This document shows positions 42,537-51,150 of a stretch of 64,000 nucleotides of DNA, piece after piece. This DNA comes from Pseudaquabacterium terrae. GTDB taxonomy: Bacteria; Pseudomonadota; Gammaproteobacteria; Burkholderiales; Burkholderiaceae_C. The position numbers and the translations under genes were made by a program. The notes beneath the pieces are model-generated. The model ran no database searches and had not been told where the DNA came from. It worked only from the letters and a program-made list of their open reading frames with translations. Numbering within the stretch: position 1 is the stretch's first letter; every line of letters starts with the position of its first letter. The stretch covers positions 806,001 to 870,000 of the forward strand of contig NZ_JABRWJ010000002.1 in the NCBI RefSeq assembly GCF_013266755.1, read 5' to 3'.

Positions 42537-43703
42537 TCATCGCAGGCGGCGCAGCGGGGCTTCCCACTTGTGGCCGTCGCTGTTGACGGCGTAGCAGATG
42601 GTTCTGCCGCTGGGCTCGGTCTCGCATTCGTGGCGGCTGCCGCCGATGTCGCGGCCGCCGCCGCTCACGTCCTTGCACGGGGCGCGGTCGAAGACCAGCT
42701 TGCGGCCTTCGATGCGGGCCTTCAGCGGGCCGCGGCAGTCGGGTGCCGGCTGTTGGCCATAGGTGCGCTCGACGCCGTTCACCTGGCCGGTGCCGTCGCG
42801 CTTGAACTGCAGGACCATGCGGTAGGTGCCGATGATGTTGTCGGCGCGGCCGCGGTAGATCGTCAGCCGGCGCTCGCCCATCTGCCACAGGCCCTCGAGG
42901 AACGAGAGGTCGCCGCGCTCCAGCGCGCCCGGCGGGATCTGCAGCTGGGCGCCGGGGTCCAGGGTTTCGGTCTTCGGCGCGGCGGGGTCGTCGACCGGGG
43001 TGCAGAACTTCAGCGCCAGCAGCGCGAGCAGCAAGAGCAGCAGCAGCAAGGCGAGCAGCCAGGGCAGCCAGGCGCGTTTCTTCGTGACCGGTGCGGGGGT
43101 GATGGGTGGTTCGGCGAGCGGTGGCTCGGGTGGGGCGAGCGGGGCGGCGACGGGCGCCTCGGCGAGCGGCGCTGTAGATGGCGCGACTGGTGGCGCGACG
43201 GGTGGCGCGGCCGGCGTCGCGCTCCACGCCTCGGGCGCGCTCGGGTCGACGCTGCCCGTCTGCGGATCCTCGAAGCCCCAGCAGGCGATCACCGGCTGCT
43301 CGCCGACGAAGTACAGGAAATCGCCATCGGCAGGCACGCGCCGCGCCTGGTCGAGCAGGCTGGCGAAGGACGCGGCACTGCTGTGGCGGTCGCCGCCCTC
43401 GCGGCGGAAGCGACTCGTCAGATCGTTCAGCGCATCGTGCACCGCCTGCACTTGCGCCTGCGCTGCGGCGGCTTCGTCCGGCGACAGATCGCCGCGCCGG
43501 CGCACCGCACCGGGCAGGTCAGTGCTGTAGCGCAGCTCCCGCAGCTGCGGATCGATCGCCGGCCGTGCGAAGTACGCGGCCAGCAGCGGCTGGCGTTGCG
43601 CCAGCAGCATCGCCTGCAGCTGCACGTGCGAGCGATACGCTGGCGCGCCGAAGGCCCCGAGTGGCCGGTAGCGTTCCAGATCCTCTCGGAGCAGCTCGGC
43701 CAC
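42537..43703 (-). CDS. SrfA-like single-pass membrane protein (second copy)
   Basis: A 388-aa protein. The N-terminal ~150 residues (RYRPLGAFGAPAYRSHVQLQAML, SFASLLDQARRVPADGDFLYFVGEQPVIACWGFED) match the larger SrfA-like protein encoded upstream. A Pro/Ala-rich linker follows, then one transmembrane helix (WLPWLLALLLLLLLLALLAL, about 235-255). The C-terminal soluble domain (about 290-388) has paired Cys and resembles that of its paralogue (LEGLWQMGERRL, GGSRHECETEPSGRTICYAVNSDG). The GTG at 43703 is chosen because it lies just after the upstream stop and has AGAAGAAG in front; five bases separate the genes. Likely part of a four-gene Srf operon. Topology (C-terminus outside) is inferred from the cysteines. 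Confidence 0.72.
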   Translation of the reverse strand: MAELLREDLERYRPLGAFGAPAYRSHVQLQAMLLAQRQPLLAAYFARPAIDPQLRELRYSTDLPGAVRRRGDLSPDEAAAAQAQVQAVHDALNDLTSRFRREGGDRHSSAASFASLLDQARRVPADGDFLYFVGEQPVIACWGFEDPQTGSVDPSAPEAWSATPAAPPVAPPVAPSTAPLAEAPVAAPLAPPEPPLAEPPITPAPVTKKRAWLPWLLALLLLLLLLALLALKFCTPVDDPAAPKTETLDPGAQLQIPPGALERGDLSFLEGLWQMGERRLTIYRGRADNIIGTYRMVLQFKRDGTGQVNGVERTYGQQPAPDCRGPLKARIEGRKLVFDRAPCKDVSGGGRDIGGSRHECETEPSGRTICYAVNSDGHKWEAPLRRLR

Positions 43704-43708
43704 GTCGT

Positions 43709-45205
43709 CTACTTCTTCTGGATGTCCATGTAGTAGCGGCTGCCGTCCGGATTGACGCCGTAACACTGCGTCTGGCCGTTGCGCTCCTTCTGGCATTCGA
43801 TCTTCGGGGCGGGGTACGACTCACCACCGGGGCAGGGGACCGTCTGCTGGCCTTCGATGCCGAGCTTGCCGCCTTGCATGCGCCCGCGCACCGGGCCCTT
43901 GCAGACGCTGCCATCGGAGCGGCGCAGCGTGATCTCGCCCTGGCCGTCCTTATCGAAGTGGAACGACAGGTCGACCGGCTGCTTGCTGCGCTTGTCCAGC
44001 AGCGGGTCCGGGGACTTCCAGTCGCCTTCGAGGAAGTCCATCTTCGGCGGCGCTTGGCGCGTCTTCGGGTCCTTCGGCAGGTCCGGCAGCTTCATCGACT
44101 TCGGGTCGAAGGGGGTGTTGGGCAGCGCGGGCGGATCGGTCGTGCCGCGGTCGGGCTTCGCGGGATCCAAGGGGTTGCCGGGCTTCAGCGGGTCTTCCTT
44201 CGGCGCTTCGGGCAGGCCGCCGCTGGGAGGCAGCTGGGGCAGGCCCAGGCCGTCACCGGGCGCCGAGGCGCCGGGCAGGCTGGGCAGCGGGCCGGCTTCG
44301 GTGCCGCCCGGGCCGACAGTGCCGCCGGGGCCTTCGGTGCCACCCGGGCCGATCGGGCCGCCAGGTCCCACCGCGCCGCCCGGGCCCACGCCCGGCGTCA
44401 CGGGGGCCACCGGCGTGCCATCCGGGTTCAGTGGCGCCGACCCGCCGGCCGCGGGCTCGGAGGCCGAGGGGCCGAGCGGCGGCACGACCGGCGCCTCGAT
44501 CGGCAGCGGCGCGCAGCCGCGCCAGAAATACAGCAGCGCCAGCAGCAGCAACAGCGCGAGCAGCAGCCACAGCAGCCACCACCACCAGGCGCGCTTCTTC
44601 GCCGGCACCACGGCCACCGGCTCGACCGGCACCGGTGCAATCGCCGGCGGCGGCGGTTCTGCCACCGCGGGCGCGGCCACCGCGGCCGCCAGCGGCAGTG
44701 AGGCTGCTGGATCGACGCTGCTGCCGTCGTGGTTCTCGAAGCCCCAGAAGGCGATCACCGGCTGGTCGCCGACGAAATGCAGGAAGTCGCCGTCGGGCAC
44801 CTTCATCGCCTGCTCGAGCAGGCTGGCGAAGGCCGCTGCGCCACCCGGCTGCGCGGCACCCGCCGGCGCAGCGTTGCCGGCCTGGCGGCGCAGCTCCTGC
44901 GCGTAGCCCAGCAGGCTCTCGCGCAGGCGCTGCAGAGCCGGCTCTCGCTCGGCGCGCTCGGCCTCGTCCATGCGCGCCCAGGCGCGCGCCGTGCCCGGCA
45001 CCTCGGCATGCCAGCGCAGCTCACCGGCGTCGGGGTCGAAGGTCGGCCGTGCGAAGTAGTTGGCGGCCTCCAGCCCGAGCTTGCCGCGCAGCATCGCGCG
45101 CAGCTGCACGTGGCTCTGCCAGGCCGGCTTGCCGAAGGCGCCGAACGGGCGGAAGCGATCCACCCTGTCGTGTGCCAGTTGCGCGCCCGTTGTGTTGGAG
45201 TTCAT
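43709..45205 (-). CDS. SrfA-like single-pass membrane protein with collagen-like linker
   Basis: A 498-aa protein, first gene of the Srf operon. It has the shared N-terminal domain (RFRPFGAFGKPAWQSHVQLRAML; DGDFLHFVGDQPVIAFWGFEN), a Pro/Ala linker, and one transmembrane helix (WWWWLLWLLLALLLLLALLYFW, about 206-227). A striking Gly/Pro-rich stretch follows (about 270-310) with repeated GPGG units (VGPGGAVGPGGPIGPGG), collagen-like in composition. The C-terminal domain (about 390-498) resembles that of the next gene (LEGDWKSPDPLL; CQKERNGQTQCYGVNPDG). It starts 102 bp from the divergent protease gene at 45308. SrfA proteins are membrane components of the SrfABC set; function is unknown. Confidence 0.75.
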   Translation of the reverse strand: MNSNTTGAQLAHDRVDRFRPFGAFGKPAWQSHVQLRAMLRGKLGLEAANYFARPTFDPDAGELRWHAEVPGTARAWARMDEAERAEREPALQRLRESLLGYAQELRRQAGNAAPAGAAQPGGAAAFASLLEQAMKVPDGDFLHFVGDQPVIAFWGFENHDGSSVDPAASLPLAAAVAAPAVAEPPPPAIAPVPVEPVAVVPAKKRAWWWWLLWLLLALLLLLALLYFWRGCAPLPIEAPVVPPLGPSASEPAAGGSAPLNPDGTPVAPVTPGVGPGGAVGPGGPIGPGGTEGPGGTVGPGGTEAGPLPSLPGASAPGDGLGLPQLPPSGGLPEAPKEDPLKPGNPLDPAKPDRGTTDPPALPNTPFDPKSMKLPDLPKDPKTRQAPPKMDFLEGDWKSPDPLLDKRSKQPVDLSFHFDKDGQGEITLRRSDGSVCKGPVRGRMQGGKLGIEGQQTVPCPGGESYPAPKIECQKERNGQTQCYGVNPDGSRYYMDIQKK

Positions 45206-45307
45206 GGGTGGGGCCTGTGGCGTGGCACTTTACTGTGCGGATGGCATGAAGCAAGCGCTTCCGGTGAGTAGACTCGGTTCGTTCAACAGGGGCTGGGCCG
45301 CTCTCCC

Positions 45308-46330
45308 ATGAATCGCTCTGTGCGCAACAACCTCATCGGCGCGCTGCTGGTGCTGCTGCTGCTGGCATTGGTCTTCGGCTGGTGGTTGTTCAACCGCGTC
45401 GATCCGTCTGCCACGTCGGCCCAGCGCCTGCTGGAGTTGCGCAAGCAGCAAGAGCAGCTGATGGCCCAGCTGGCCAACGTGCCGTCGAAGGAGCCGCGCG
45501 ACTGCCCGCCCGGCCAGAAGCTGCAGTTGCTGCCCGCCGGTGGCGCCGCCTCCAGCGCGGTCGGTGCGGCCAGCGAGCCGGCGATCGCTGCCGCCTCGAC
45601 GCCCGATCCCGGCCCCGCGCCGGCCGGCGGCGAGGCCGCGGTGCTCAGCGCGGCGGCGCTCGCCCAGCGCCTGGAGATGGCCACCGCGATCGTCATCGTC
45701 GCCGGGCAGAACGACCTGGGCAGCGGCACCGGCTTCTTCATCACGCCGAACCTGCTGGTGACGAACCGCCACGTCGTCGAACATGTGGCCGGCAAGCGCC
45801 TCTTCGTGACCAGCCGCGCGCTCGGCACCCTGCGCCGCGCCAGCGTGGTGACGGCCACCTCCAGCTCGACCATCGGCGCGCCCGACTTCGCGCTGCTGAA
45901 GCTGCACGACGGCACCGCCTCCGGCACGCTCGAGCTGGCCAGCGAGGTCAGCAAGCTGGCCACCGTCGTCGCCGCCGGCTACCCGGGCGTGGTGCTGCGC
46001 AACGACGCCAACTTCCGCCGCCTGATGAGCGGCGACCTGTCGGCCGCGCCCGACCTGAACCTGACGCAGGGGGCCGTGCAGTCGCTGCAGGCCGGCGCCA
46101 ATGGCCTGCCGCTGGTGATCCACACCGCGGCGATCTCGCAGGGCAACTCGGGCGGCCCGCTGGTCGATGGCTGCGGCCGCGTCGTCGCGGTCAACACCTT
46201 CATCAACGTCGACCAGCAGAACTCGACGAAGACGCACTACGCGATCCGCAGCGCCGGGCTGGTGGGTTTTCTCGAGTCGGCGGGCGCGAGCACGAAGATG
46301 AATCCGCGCGCCTGCGGGGCGAAGGGCTGA
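45308..46330 (+). CDS. Membrane-anchored trypsin-like serine protease
   Basis: A 340-aa protein. One N-terminal transmembrane helix (residues 9-28), a short coiled coil (40-58) and an Ala/Pro-rich linker lead to a trypsin-like domain. The catalytic triad is His155 in VTNRHVVEH, Asp193 in GAPDFALLKL and Ser281 in SQGNSGGPLV. There is no PDZ domain, unlike DegP/DegS. The protease domain should face the periplasm. It is divergent from the SrfA-like gene with 102 bp between, so a shared regulatory region is possible. A role processing or regulating the Srf proteins is a guess from position. Confidence 0.85.
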   Translation: MNRSVRNNLIGALLVLLLLALVFGWWLFNRVDPSATSAQRLLELRKQQEQLMAQLANVPSKEPRDCPPGQKLQLLPAGGAASSAVGAASEPAIAAASTPDPGPAPAGGEAAVLSAAALAQRLEMATAIVIVAGQNDLGSGTGFFITPNLLVTNRHVVEHVAGKRLFVTSRALGTLRRASVVTATSSSTIGAPDFALLKLHDGTASGTLELASEVSKLATVVAAGYPGVVLRNDANFRRLMSGDLSAAPDLNLTQGAVQSLQAGANGLPLVIHTAAISQGNSGGPLVDGCGRVVAVNTFINVDQQNSTKTHYAIRSAGLVGFLESAGASTKMNPRACGAKG

Positions 46331-46349
46331 AGCCGCGCGGCGCGCTGCA

Positions 46350-48461
46350 TCAATCGCACTTCAGCGGATAGTCCGTCGTCAGCAGCGTCTTGCAGCGGTT
46401 GCCGCCGCCGTCGATCACGACGCCGGGCACCGGGTTCGGGCCGAAGTCCGGCGCGAACAGCGTCTGCCCGAAGTCGTTGTTGCGGAACAGGTTGCGGGTG
46501 ATGATGAAGTCTGCCGGCTGCGCTGCGCGCTCGCCGGGCAGTGACGAGATGCCACCGCCATAGCCGAGGCGGTTGAACAGCGGCATGTAGGCGCTGAAGC
46601 CCGCGGTGACCAGCGGCTCGATGAAGCGATTGCCTTCGAACACGTTGTCGCGAAACTCCACCGCGGTGTCCGCCGGCAGCAGGTCCTTGTCGTCGCTGCC
46701 CGCGGCTCGCAGGCCGTAGCTGCGGTAGATCAGGAACAAGGACGGCGACCGCTGCACGGTGTTGTCCGCGATGGTCGAGTCGACCACGCTGGACCAGTAC
46801 CAGCCGCCGATGCCGCAGATGCCGGTGTCGACGATGCGGTTGTGCCGGATGGTGGCGCCGGCCAGCTTGCCGACCCACTCGATGCCGCAATCGAAGAAGC
46901 CGCTCATCGTGTTGTGCTCGATCACGGCGCCGGTTTCGTCCTGCAGTACGAAGCCGTCGTCGGCGCCGTTCCACGGCCCCGGCACGCGATTCCAGCTGCC
47001 TTCGAGCACGTTGGCAGAGAAGTGGTTGTTCCTGCCCCAGGTGCTGACGATGTTCCCGGGGACGATGCTGCTCCCCGTGCCCGCCGGCGCGGTGATGCGG
47101 TTGGCATACACGGCGTTGCCGGTGCCGTAGCGCTGCTGGTAGGTGCCGCTCGAGATCATGTTGTTGGCGAAGACCAGCGCCGATGTCCCGACCGCATTGA
47201 TCACGGACGCAAATTTCGCATCCAGCGGGGACACCTGCAGGCCTGTCAGGCTGCCCCGGGATGCGTCTTCGATGTCGATCCACTGGATCGTCAGCGCGCA
47301 GTTCTTGACCGAGAAGTTGCGCACGCGGCTGATGCGCAACGCGGTGCTGAGGTTGACCCGGTTGCCGCGCAATGCGTGGCCGGCACAGTCGAGCTGCACG
47401 CCGTCGACATCGTGGATCGACACGCAGGCGCCATCGGTCGCGTCGAGGTCCTTGGTCAGCACGTAGCTGCCGGCAGTCGTGATCTCGCGGCAGGCGCTCA
47501 CCGGCACCGGCGCCTGCGCGGAGACCACCGTCAGCACGGCCGGCGCACTGGTGACGGCGCCGCCGCCGTTGGCCACCCGCACCCCGTACGCGACGCCGTC
47601 GTCGCCGTAGCCGGCGGCGGGGATGGCCAGCGTGTTGGCCGTGGCGCCGGCGATCGGCGCGCCGGCGCGGTACCACTGGTAGCTGAACGGCGGCGTGCCC
47701 GCGGCCTGCACGCTGAACACGAAGCCGCTGCCCACGGTGGCCGATCCGGCGAGCGGCGGCACCGCCAAGGTCGGTGCCGGCGGATTGACCGTCAGGCGGG
47801 CCGCCTGGCTGACGGTTTCGCCAGCGCTGTTGATCACGCGCACGCGAAACTGATGTCCGCTGGACGAGAGGTCCAGGGAAGGGGCCACGTAGGCGGCCCC
47901 GACGGCGCCGGTGATGTCGGCGAAGCTCGCGCCGCCATCGGTGCTGCGTTGCCACTGGTACGCGGCCACGCTGCCGGCGATCAGTTCGATGCCGAAGCGT
48001 GCGCCCGTGCCGGTCACGGTCGTCGTGTCGCGCGGGTGTGTCGCGATGACCGGCGGCGCGCAATCGGTCGGGTAGACCTGGCAACGGAAGTCGAACAGCG
48101 TGCCGACGTCCAGCACGACGCCGTTCGACACCGGCCCCAGCACCGCGACGGTCTCGCCGGCGACGCCGACGTAGTTCCCGGTGTCGGGATAGTGGCGATA
48201 GAGATAGGGCGGCGACGAGCGTGTCGTCTCGTGGCGAGGGAACAGGTGGGGATAGGCCTGCTCGGCCCAGTCGAGCAGGGTTTCGACGTCCGGCTTGCGC
48301 GGCGCCGGCACCTGGGGCGGCACTTGGGCCACTTGCTGCCGGTTGTCTTGTTGTGTCGAGCGGTCGATTTCGCCGCCGCCGCCGCAGCCGCCGAGCAGCG
48401 CGCCGGCCAGTGCAACGAAGATCGCCCGCGCCGTTCGGCGCACGAAGTGCTGTTGTCCCAT
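46350..48461 (-). CDS. Lipoprotein with Ig-like domains and right-handed beta-helix
   Basis: A 703-aa predicted lipoprotein: lipobox ALAGALLGGC near residues 16-25. Residues ~55-135 hold an accessory domain (LLDWAEQAYPHLFP ... YLYRHYPDTGNYVGV ... VLDVGTLFDF) shared with the C-terminus of the glycosidase at 30559. Next come two Ig-like domains (VIATHPRDTTTV... and APTLAVPPLAGSA...YQWYRAGAPI). From ~330 to the end lies a parallel beta-helix of short repeats (FVLQDETGAVIEHNTMSG, TIRHNRIVDTGICG). Such folds often bind or cleave polysaccharides, but no catalytic residues can be picked out. The ATG at 48461 has GGGAGGAG upstream, so in-frame ATGs further upstream are not used. Converges with the protease gene, 19 bp apart. 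Confidence 0.82.
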   Translation of the reverse strand: MGQQHFVRRTARAIFVALAGALLGGCGGGGEIDRSTQQDNRQQVAQVPPQVPAPRKPDVETLLDWAEQAYPHLFPRHETTRSSPPYLYRHYPDTGNYVGVAGETVAVLGPVSNGVVLDVGTLFDFRCQVYPTDCAPPVIATHPRDTTTVTGTGARFGIELIAGSVAAYQWQRSTDGGASFADITGAVGAAYVAPSLDLSSSGHQFRVRVINSAGETVSQAARLTVNPPAPTLAVPPLAGSATVGSGFVFSVQAAGTPPFSYQWYRAGAPIAGATANTLAIPAAGYGDDGVAYGVRVANGGGAVTSAPAVLTVVSAQAPVPVSACREITTAGSYVLTKDLDATDGACVSIHDVDGVQLDCAGHALRGNRVNLSTALRISRVRNFSVKNCALTIQWIDIEDASRGSLTGLQVSPLDAKFASVINAVGTSALVFANNMISSGTYQQRYGTGNAVYANRITAPAGTGSSIVPGNIVSTWGRNNHFSANVLEGSWNRVPGPWNGADDGFVLQDETGAVIEHNTMSGFFDCGIEWVGKLAGATIRHNRIVDTGICGIGGWYWSSVVDSTIADNTVQRSPSLFLIYRSYGLRAAGSDDKDLLPADTAVEFRDNVFEGNRFIEPLVTAGFSAYMPLFNRLGYGGGISSLPGERAAQPADFIITRNLFRNNDFGQTLFAPDFGPNPVPGVVIDGGGNRCKTLLTTDYPLKCD

Positions 48462-48567
48462 CGCCGCTCCTCCCCAGGTCAGCGTCTGGGGCCGATGATG
48501 CCAGCTCATCGCGCAGGCGCGACCGCGACGGTCGCCCCGTCGACGAAGCAGACCTCGGTCGCCCGGG

Positions 48568-49671
48568 TTACGGCATCGCGCGCGGCGCGGGCTCGCTCTC
48601 GCCCAGCGCGCCGAGCGGGCCGCCGGGCGCCCGGCCGGCACCGGGCTGCAGGTCTTCGCCGCCGACGTCGCGGCTGAAGCCGGCGCCGGCGGCAGCGCGG
48701 TACTGCTGCACCCAGGCGCTCACCGCCTTGGTGTGTTCACTGCGGACCGGGGCGGCGGCGAGCGCGGCCGGCCGCCAGTCGGCCGCGCTGCCGGCGTCGC
48801 GGCCCAGCATCGGGCGCAGCCAGTCAGTGCGCTGCACGCGCAGGTAGCCGTGGCGGCGCTCGGCGAAGAAGAGCGTGGCCGACAGTGCCGGCCCGGTCGG
48901 CACGCTGCCGCCGAGGCTGTTGACGGTGGCACCGGCCTGGTCGCCGGCGACGCCGCCGCTGAGCACGAAGCCGCCCACGGCCCGCAGCGTCACGCATTCG
49001 CTGCGCATCGCGTTGCCGGGCGTCGCCGCATGCAGCAGCTGCGCCGGGTCGTTCTGCGCGGCGCAGGTCTCGATGTCGGTCCAGCGGGTGTTCGCGGTGG
49101 CGCGGCGGTTCGCGGTGGCGGTCAGCACCGAGCGCAGCTCGCTGCCGGCGAACTTGCCGAACATCAGCGTCGTGAGCTCGACGCCGCCGGTGCTGCGGTG
49201 GTCGACGGCCGCCAGCGCGATCCATTCACCCGCGGGCAGCACGATCTGTTTCTTCGAGCCAGCCCAGCCGACCGTCAGCACGCCGGGGCCGGTGAAGCGG
49301 TCGCCGAGCTGGTGGCTGATCGCGCCGCTCTCGCCGGCCTGCGCGAAGTGCCGCAGGCTGCGCGGTGCGGCCGGCGGGACGGTAGCGGCGACGGCCGCCG
49401 GCGCCGCATGGACCGGCGCGGCATGGACCGGCGCGGCAGGCGCCGGGGCGGCGGCAGCCGGCGCGGCGGGGGCGAGCCGGCCGAGCGCCAGCCGCGCCAG
49501 CGCTGCGTAGTGGCCGCTCGGATACGCCGTCAGGTAAGCGGCATAGGCCTCGGCGCTGCCGAGCCGCTCGGCCGAGCGCCAGAACTCCACTTCAGCAGGC
49601 GCCTGGGCCCGCGCGGTCCACGAGCAGGCGGCCAGGCAGGCAGAGATCAGGAGCAGGCGTGAACGCGACAT
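48568..49671 (-). CDS. Secreted protein with TPR-like N-terminal motif
   Basis: A 367-aa protein of unknown function. The signal peptide (MSRSRLLLISACLAACSWTARAQ) may instead be read as a lipobox around Cys12 or Cys16. Residues 28-66 (FWRSAERLGSAEAYAAYLTAYPSGHYAALARLALGRL) form the helical pair often seen beside caspase or peptidoglycan-binding domains. An Ala/Pro linker with a PVHAA repeat follows, then a ~200-residue domain (GDRFTGPGVLTVGW...KKQIVLPAGEWIALAAVDH...) without named relatives. The start at 49671 is chosen for the signal peptide. Its stop lies 106 bp before the beta-helix lipoprotein on the same strand; co-transcription is possible. Confidence 0.65.
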   Translation of the reverse strand: MSRSRLLLISACLAACSWTARAQAPAEVEFWRSAERLGSAEAYAAYLTAYPSGHYAALARLALGRLAPAAPAAAAPAPAAPVHAAPVHAAPAAVAATVPPAAPRSLRHFAQAGESGAISHQLGDRFTGPGVLTVGWAGSKKQIVLPAGEWIALAAVDHRSTGGVELTTLMFGKFAGSELRSVLTATANRRATANTRWTDIETCAAQNDPAQLLHAATPGNAMRSECVTLRAVGGFVLSGGVAGDQAGATVNSLGGSVPTGPALSATLFFAERRHGYLRVQRTDWLRPMLGRDAGSAADWRPAALAAAPVRSEHTKAVSAWVQQYRAAAGAGFSRDVGGEDLQPGAGRAPGGPLGALGESEPAPRAMP

Positions 49672-49693
49672 CGGGCGATTCCGGTGGAGGTGG

Positions 49694-50345
49694 TCAACGG
49701 ATTTCGGCGCCGGCGGCGCGCGCTTGAGCGCCGCGCGCCGCGCCGGGCGCGATGCCGGCATGGCGCTTGAACGCGCGGCTGAAGGCGGCTTCGGAGCGAT
49801 AGCCGGCGCGCTCGGCGACATCGGCCAGCAGCGCGCCGGGGGCCTGCAGCCAGCTCTGCGCGAGCTGCATGCGCCATTGCGTGAGGTACTGCATCGCCGG
49901 CATGCCGACGCGTTCGGTGAAGCGCGCCGCGAAGGCCGAGCGTGACATCGCTACCGCCGCCGCCAGCGATTCGAGCGTCCAGTCGCGCGCGGGCTCGCGC
50001 TGGATCAGCGTGATCGCGCGGCCGATCTGGCGGTCCTGCAGCGCGCCGAGCCACCCGGTCTGCGCCTGCGGGGCCTGTGCGATCCAGCCGCGGATGGCCT
50101 GGATCACCAGGATGTCGGCGAGCCGCGTGATCACCGTCTCGCCGCCGGGGCGCGGCTGGCGCGCTTCAGCGGCCATCAGCCGCAGCGTGCCGTGCAGCCA
50201 GTCGGCATCGGGCACGTCGGCGGCATCGATGACGATCTGCGGCGGCAGCAGCGAGACGAGGTGGCGTGCGGCCGGATGCTCGAAGCGCACGGCCGCGCAG
50301 ACCATCGGTCGCAAGTGCCACGGCGGCGCGCCGTCGGTCTCCCCA
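49694..50345 (-). pseudogene. AraC-family regulator, 5'-truncated
   Basis: The C-terminal two thirds of an AraC regulator of the cupin_6 type. The two helix-turn-helix motifs are intact (WTLESLAAAVAMSRSAFAARFTERVG; LLADVAERAGYRSEAAFSRAFKRHAG). Upstream, the end of the cupin domain is recognisable (AAVRFEHPAARHLVSLLPPQIVIDA). Beyond about 50345 the frame stays open but runs antisense through sequence coding for an unrelated SDR fragment, so the first ~120 residues of the regulator are missing. A shortened protein could start at the ATG at 50305 (203 aa), lacking the effector-binding cupin. I treat it as a probable pseudogene. Confidence 0.68.
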
Positions 50346-50559
50346 GATCGCTGACACCGAACGTCAGGAAGCCGCGGTGCGCGCCAGCGGCCTCGACCGG
50401 ACGTTGATCCAGCCGGTGCACCTGACTGACGACGCAGGCGCCGGCGAGCTGCTCGCGTCGCTCGACGGTGCGCTGCGCAGCCTGAAGATCGCGCGGCGGC
50501 TGGTCGGCCGTTGCCTCGCCGACGCGCTGCGGCAGCCGGCGTGGCTGGGCGGTCGGTGA
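50345..50559 (+). pseudogene. 3' fragment of an NAD(P)H-binding SDR gene
   Basis: Plus-strand codons read RASGLDRTLIQPVHLTDD, LLASLDGALRSLKIARRLV and GRCLADALRQPAWLG before the TGA at 50557. This is the normal C-terminus of NmrA/YwnB-type NAD(P)H-binding proteins. No nucleotide-binding motif or start is present; the 5' end stops at the junction with the truncated AraC gene. Divergent AraC/SDR pairs of this kind are common, so one deletion seems to have removed both 5' ends and their shared promoter. Confidence 0.65.
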
Positions 50560-50637
50560 CGCTGTCGGAAGGGTGATCGGCGACTGCAACGCGGCATCGC
50601 TCTCGGATACCCCCGGGCACGGGACTAGACTTCGCCA

Positions 50638-51132
50638 ATGCAAGGCCAGCTCGAGTTTCCGTACAAGACAGTAAAGCGCGTCCTGCCGATGTTGATCGTG
50701 GCGGTGGCAATGCCGGCGGCTTGCGCCTACACCGCATGGACGAACACCCGAGGTCTTCGCATTGCCGGCTTCATCACCGCCACGGCGAGTCAGGCGACAA
50801 CGATCTATTGGTGTCTTGCCGTGATCACCGCGCCGGTGTTGCCCGTGGTGATCTGGACGGTACTGCAGAGTCGCCGTGCGCCCCTTTCGCTTGTGCTGGG
50901 TCCGACCAGCATCACCCTGCCACGGGCTTCATTGCGAGGAGAGTGGGTCGAGGTTCCGTACGCGGCGATCCAGAAGACAGGCGTCGAGGTCATCGGCCCC
51001 GATAAGCTCTTCGTTGTCGTCTCCACGCTTGGCCGCTTCAATGTGGCAAGGAGTGGGTTTCGAGGATCCGACGATTTTGGTGCTTTCGCGAAGGCGCTTG
51101 GCGAGTGTGTGGGTGCAAGGCCACCGCGCTGA
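50638..51132 (+). CDS. Small membrane protein of unknown function
   Basis: A 164-aa protein. Two transmembrane helices (about 14-32 and 57-77) are followed by a ~85-residue cytoplasmic domain (LSLVLGPTSITLPRASLRGEWVEVPYAAIQKTGVEVIG) that looks like a short PH-like/bPH domain. I do not recognise a named family. The ATG at 50638 lacks a strong ribosome site. It converges with the isomerase gene 18 bp away. Confidence 0.65.
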   Translation: MQGQLEFPYKTVKRVLPMLIVAVAMPAACAYTAWTNTRGLRIAGFITATASQATTIYWCLAVITAPVLPVVIWTVLQSRRAPLSLVLGPTSITLPRASLRGEWVEVPYAAIQKTGVEVIGPDKLFVVVSTLGRFNVARSGFRGSDDFGAFAKALGECVGARPPR

Positions 51133-51150
51133 TTCCGGACCTCTCCGCCG

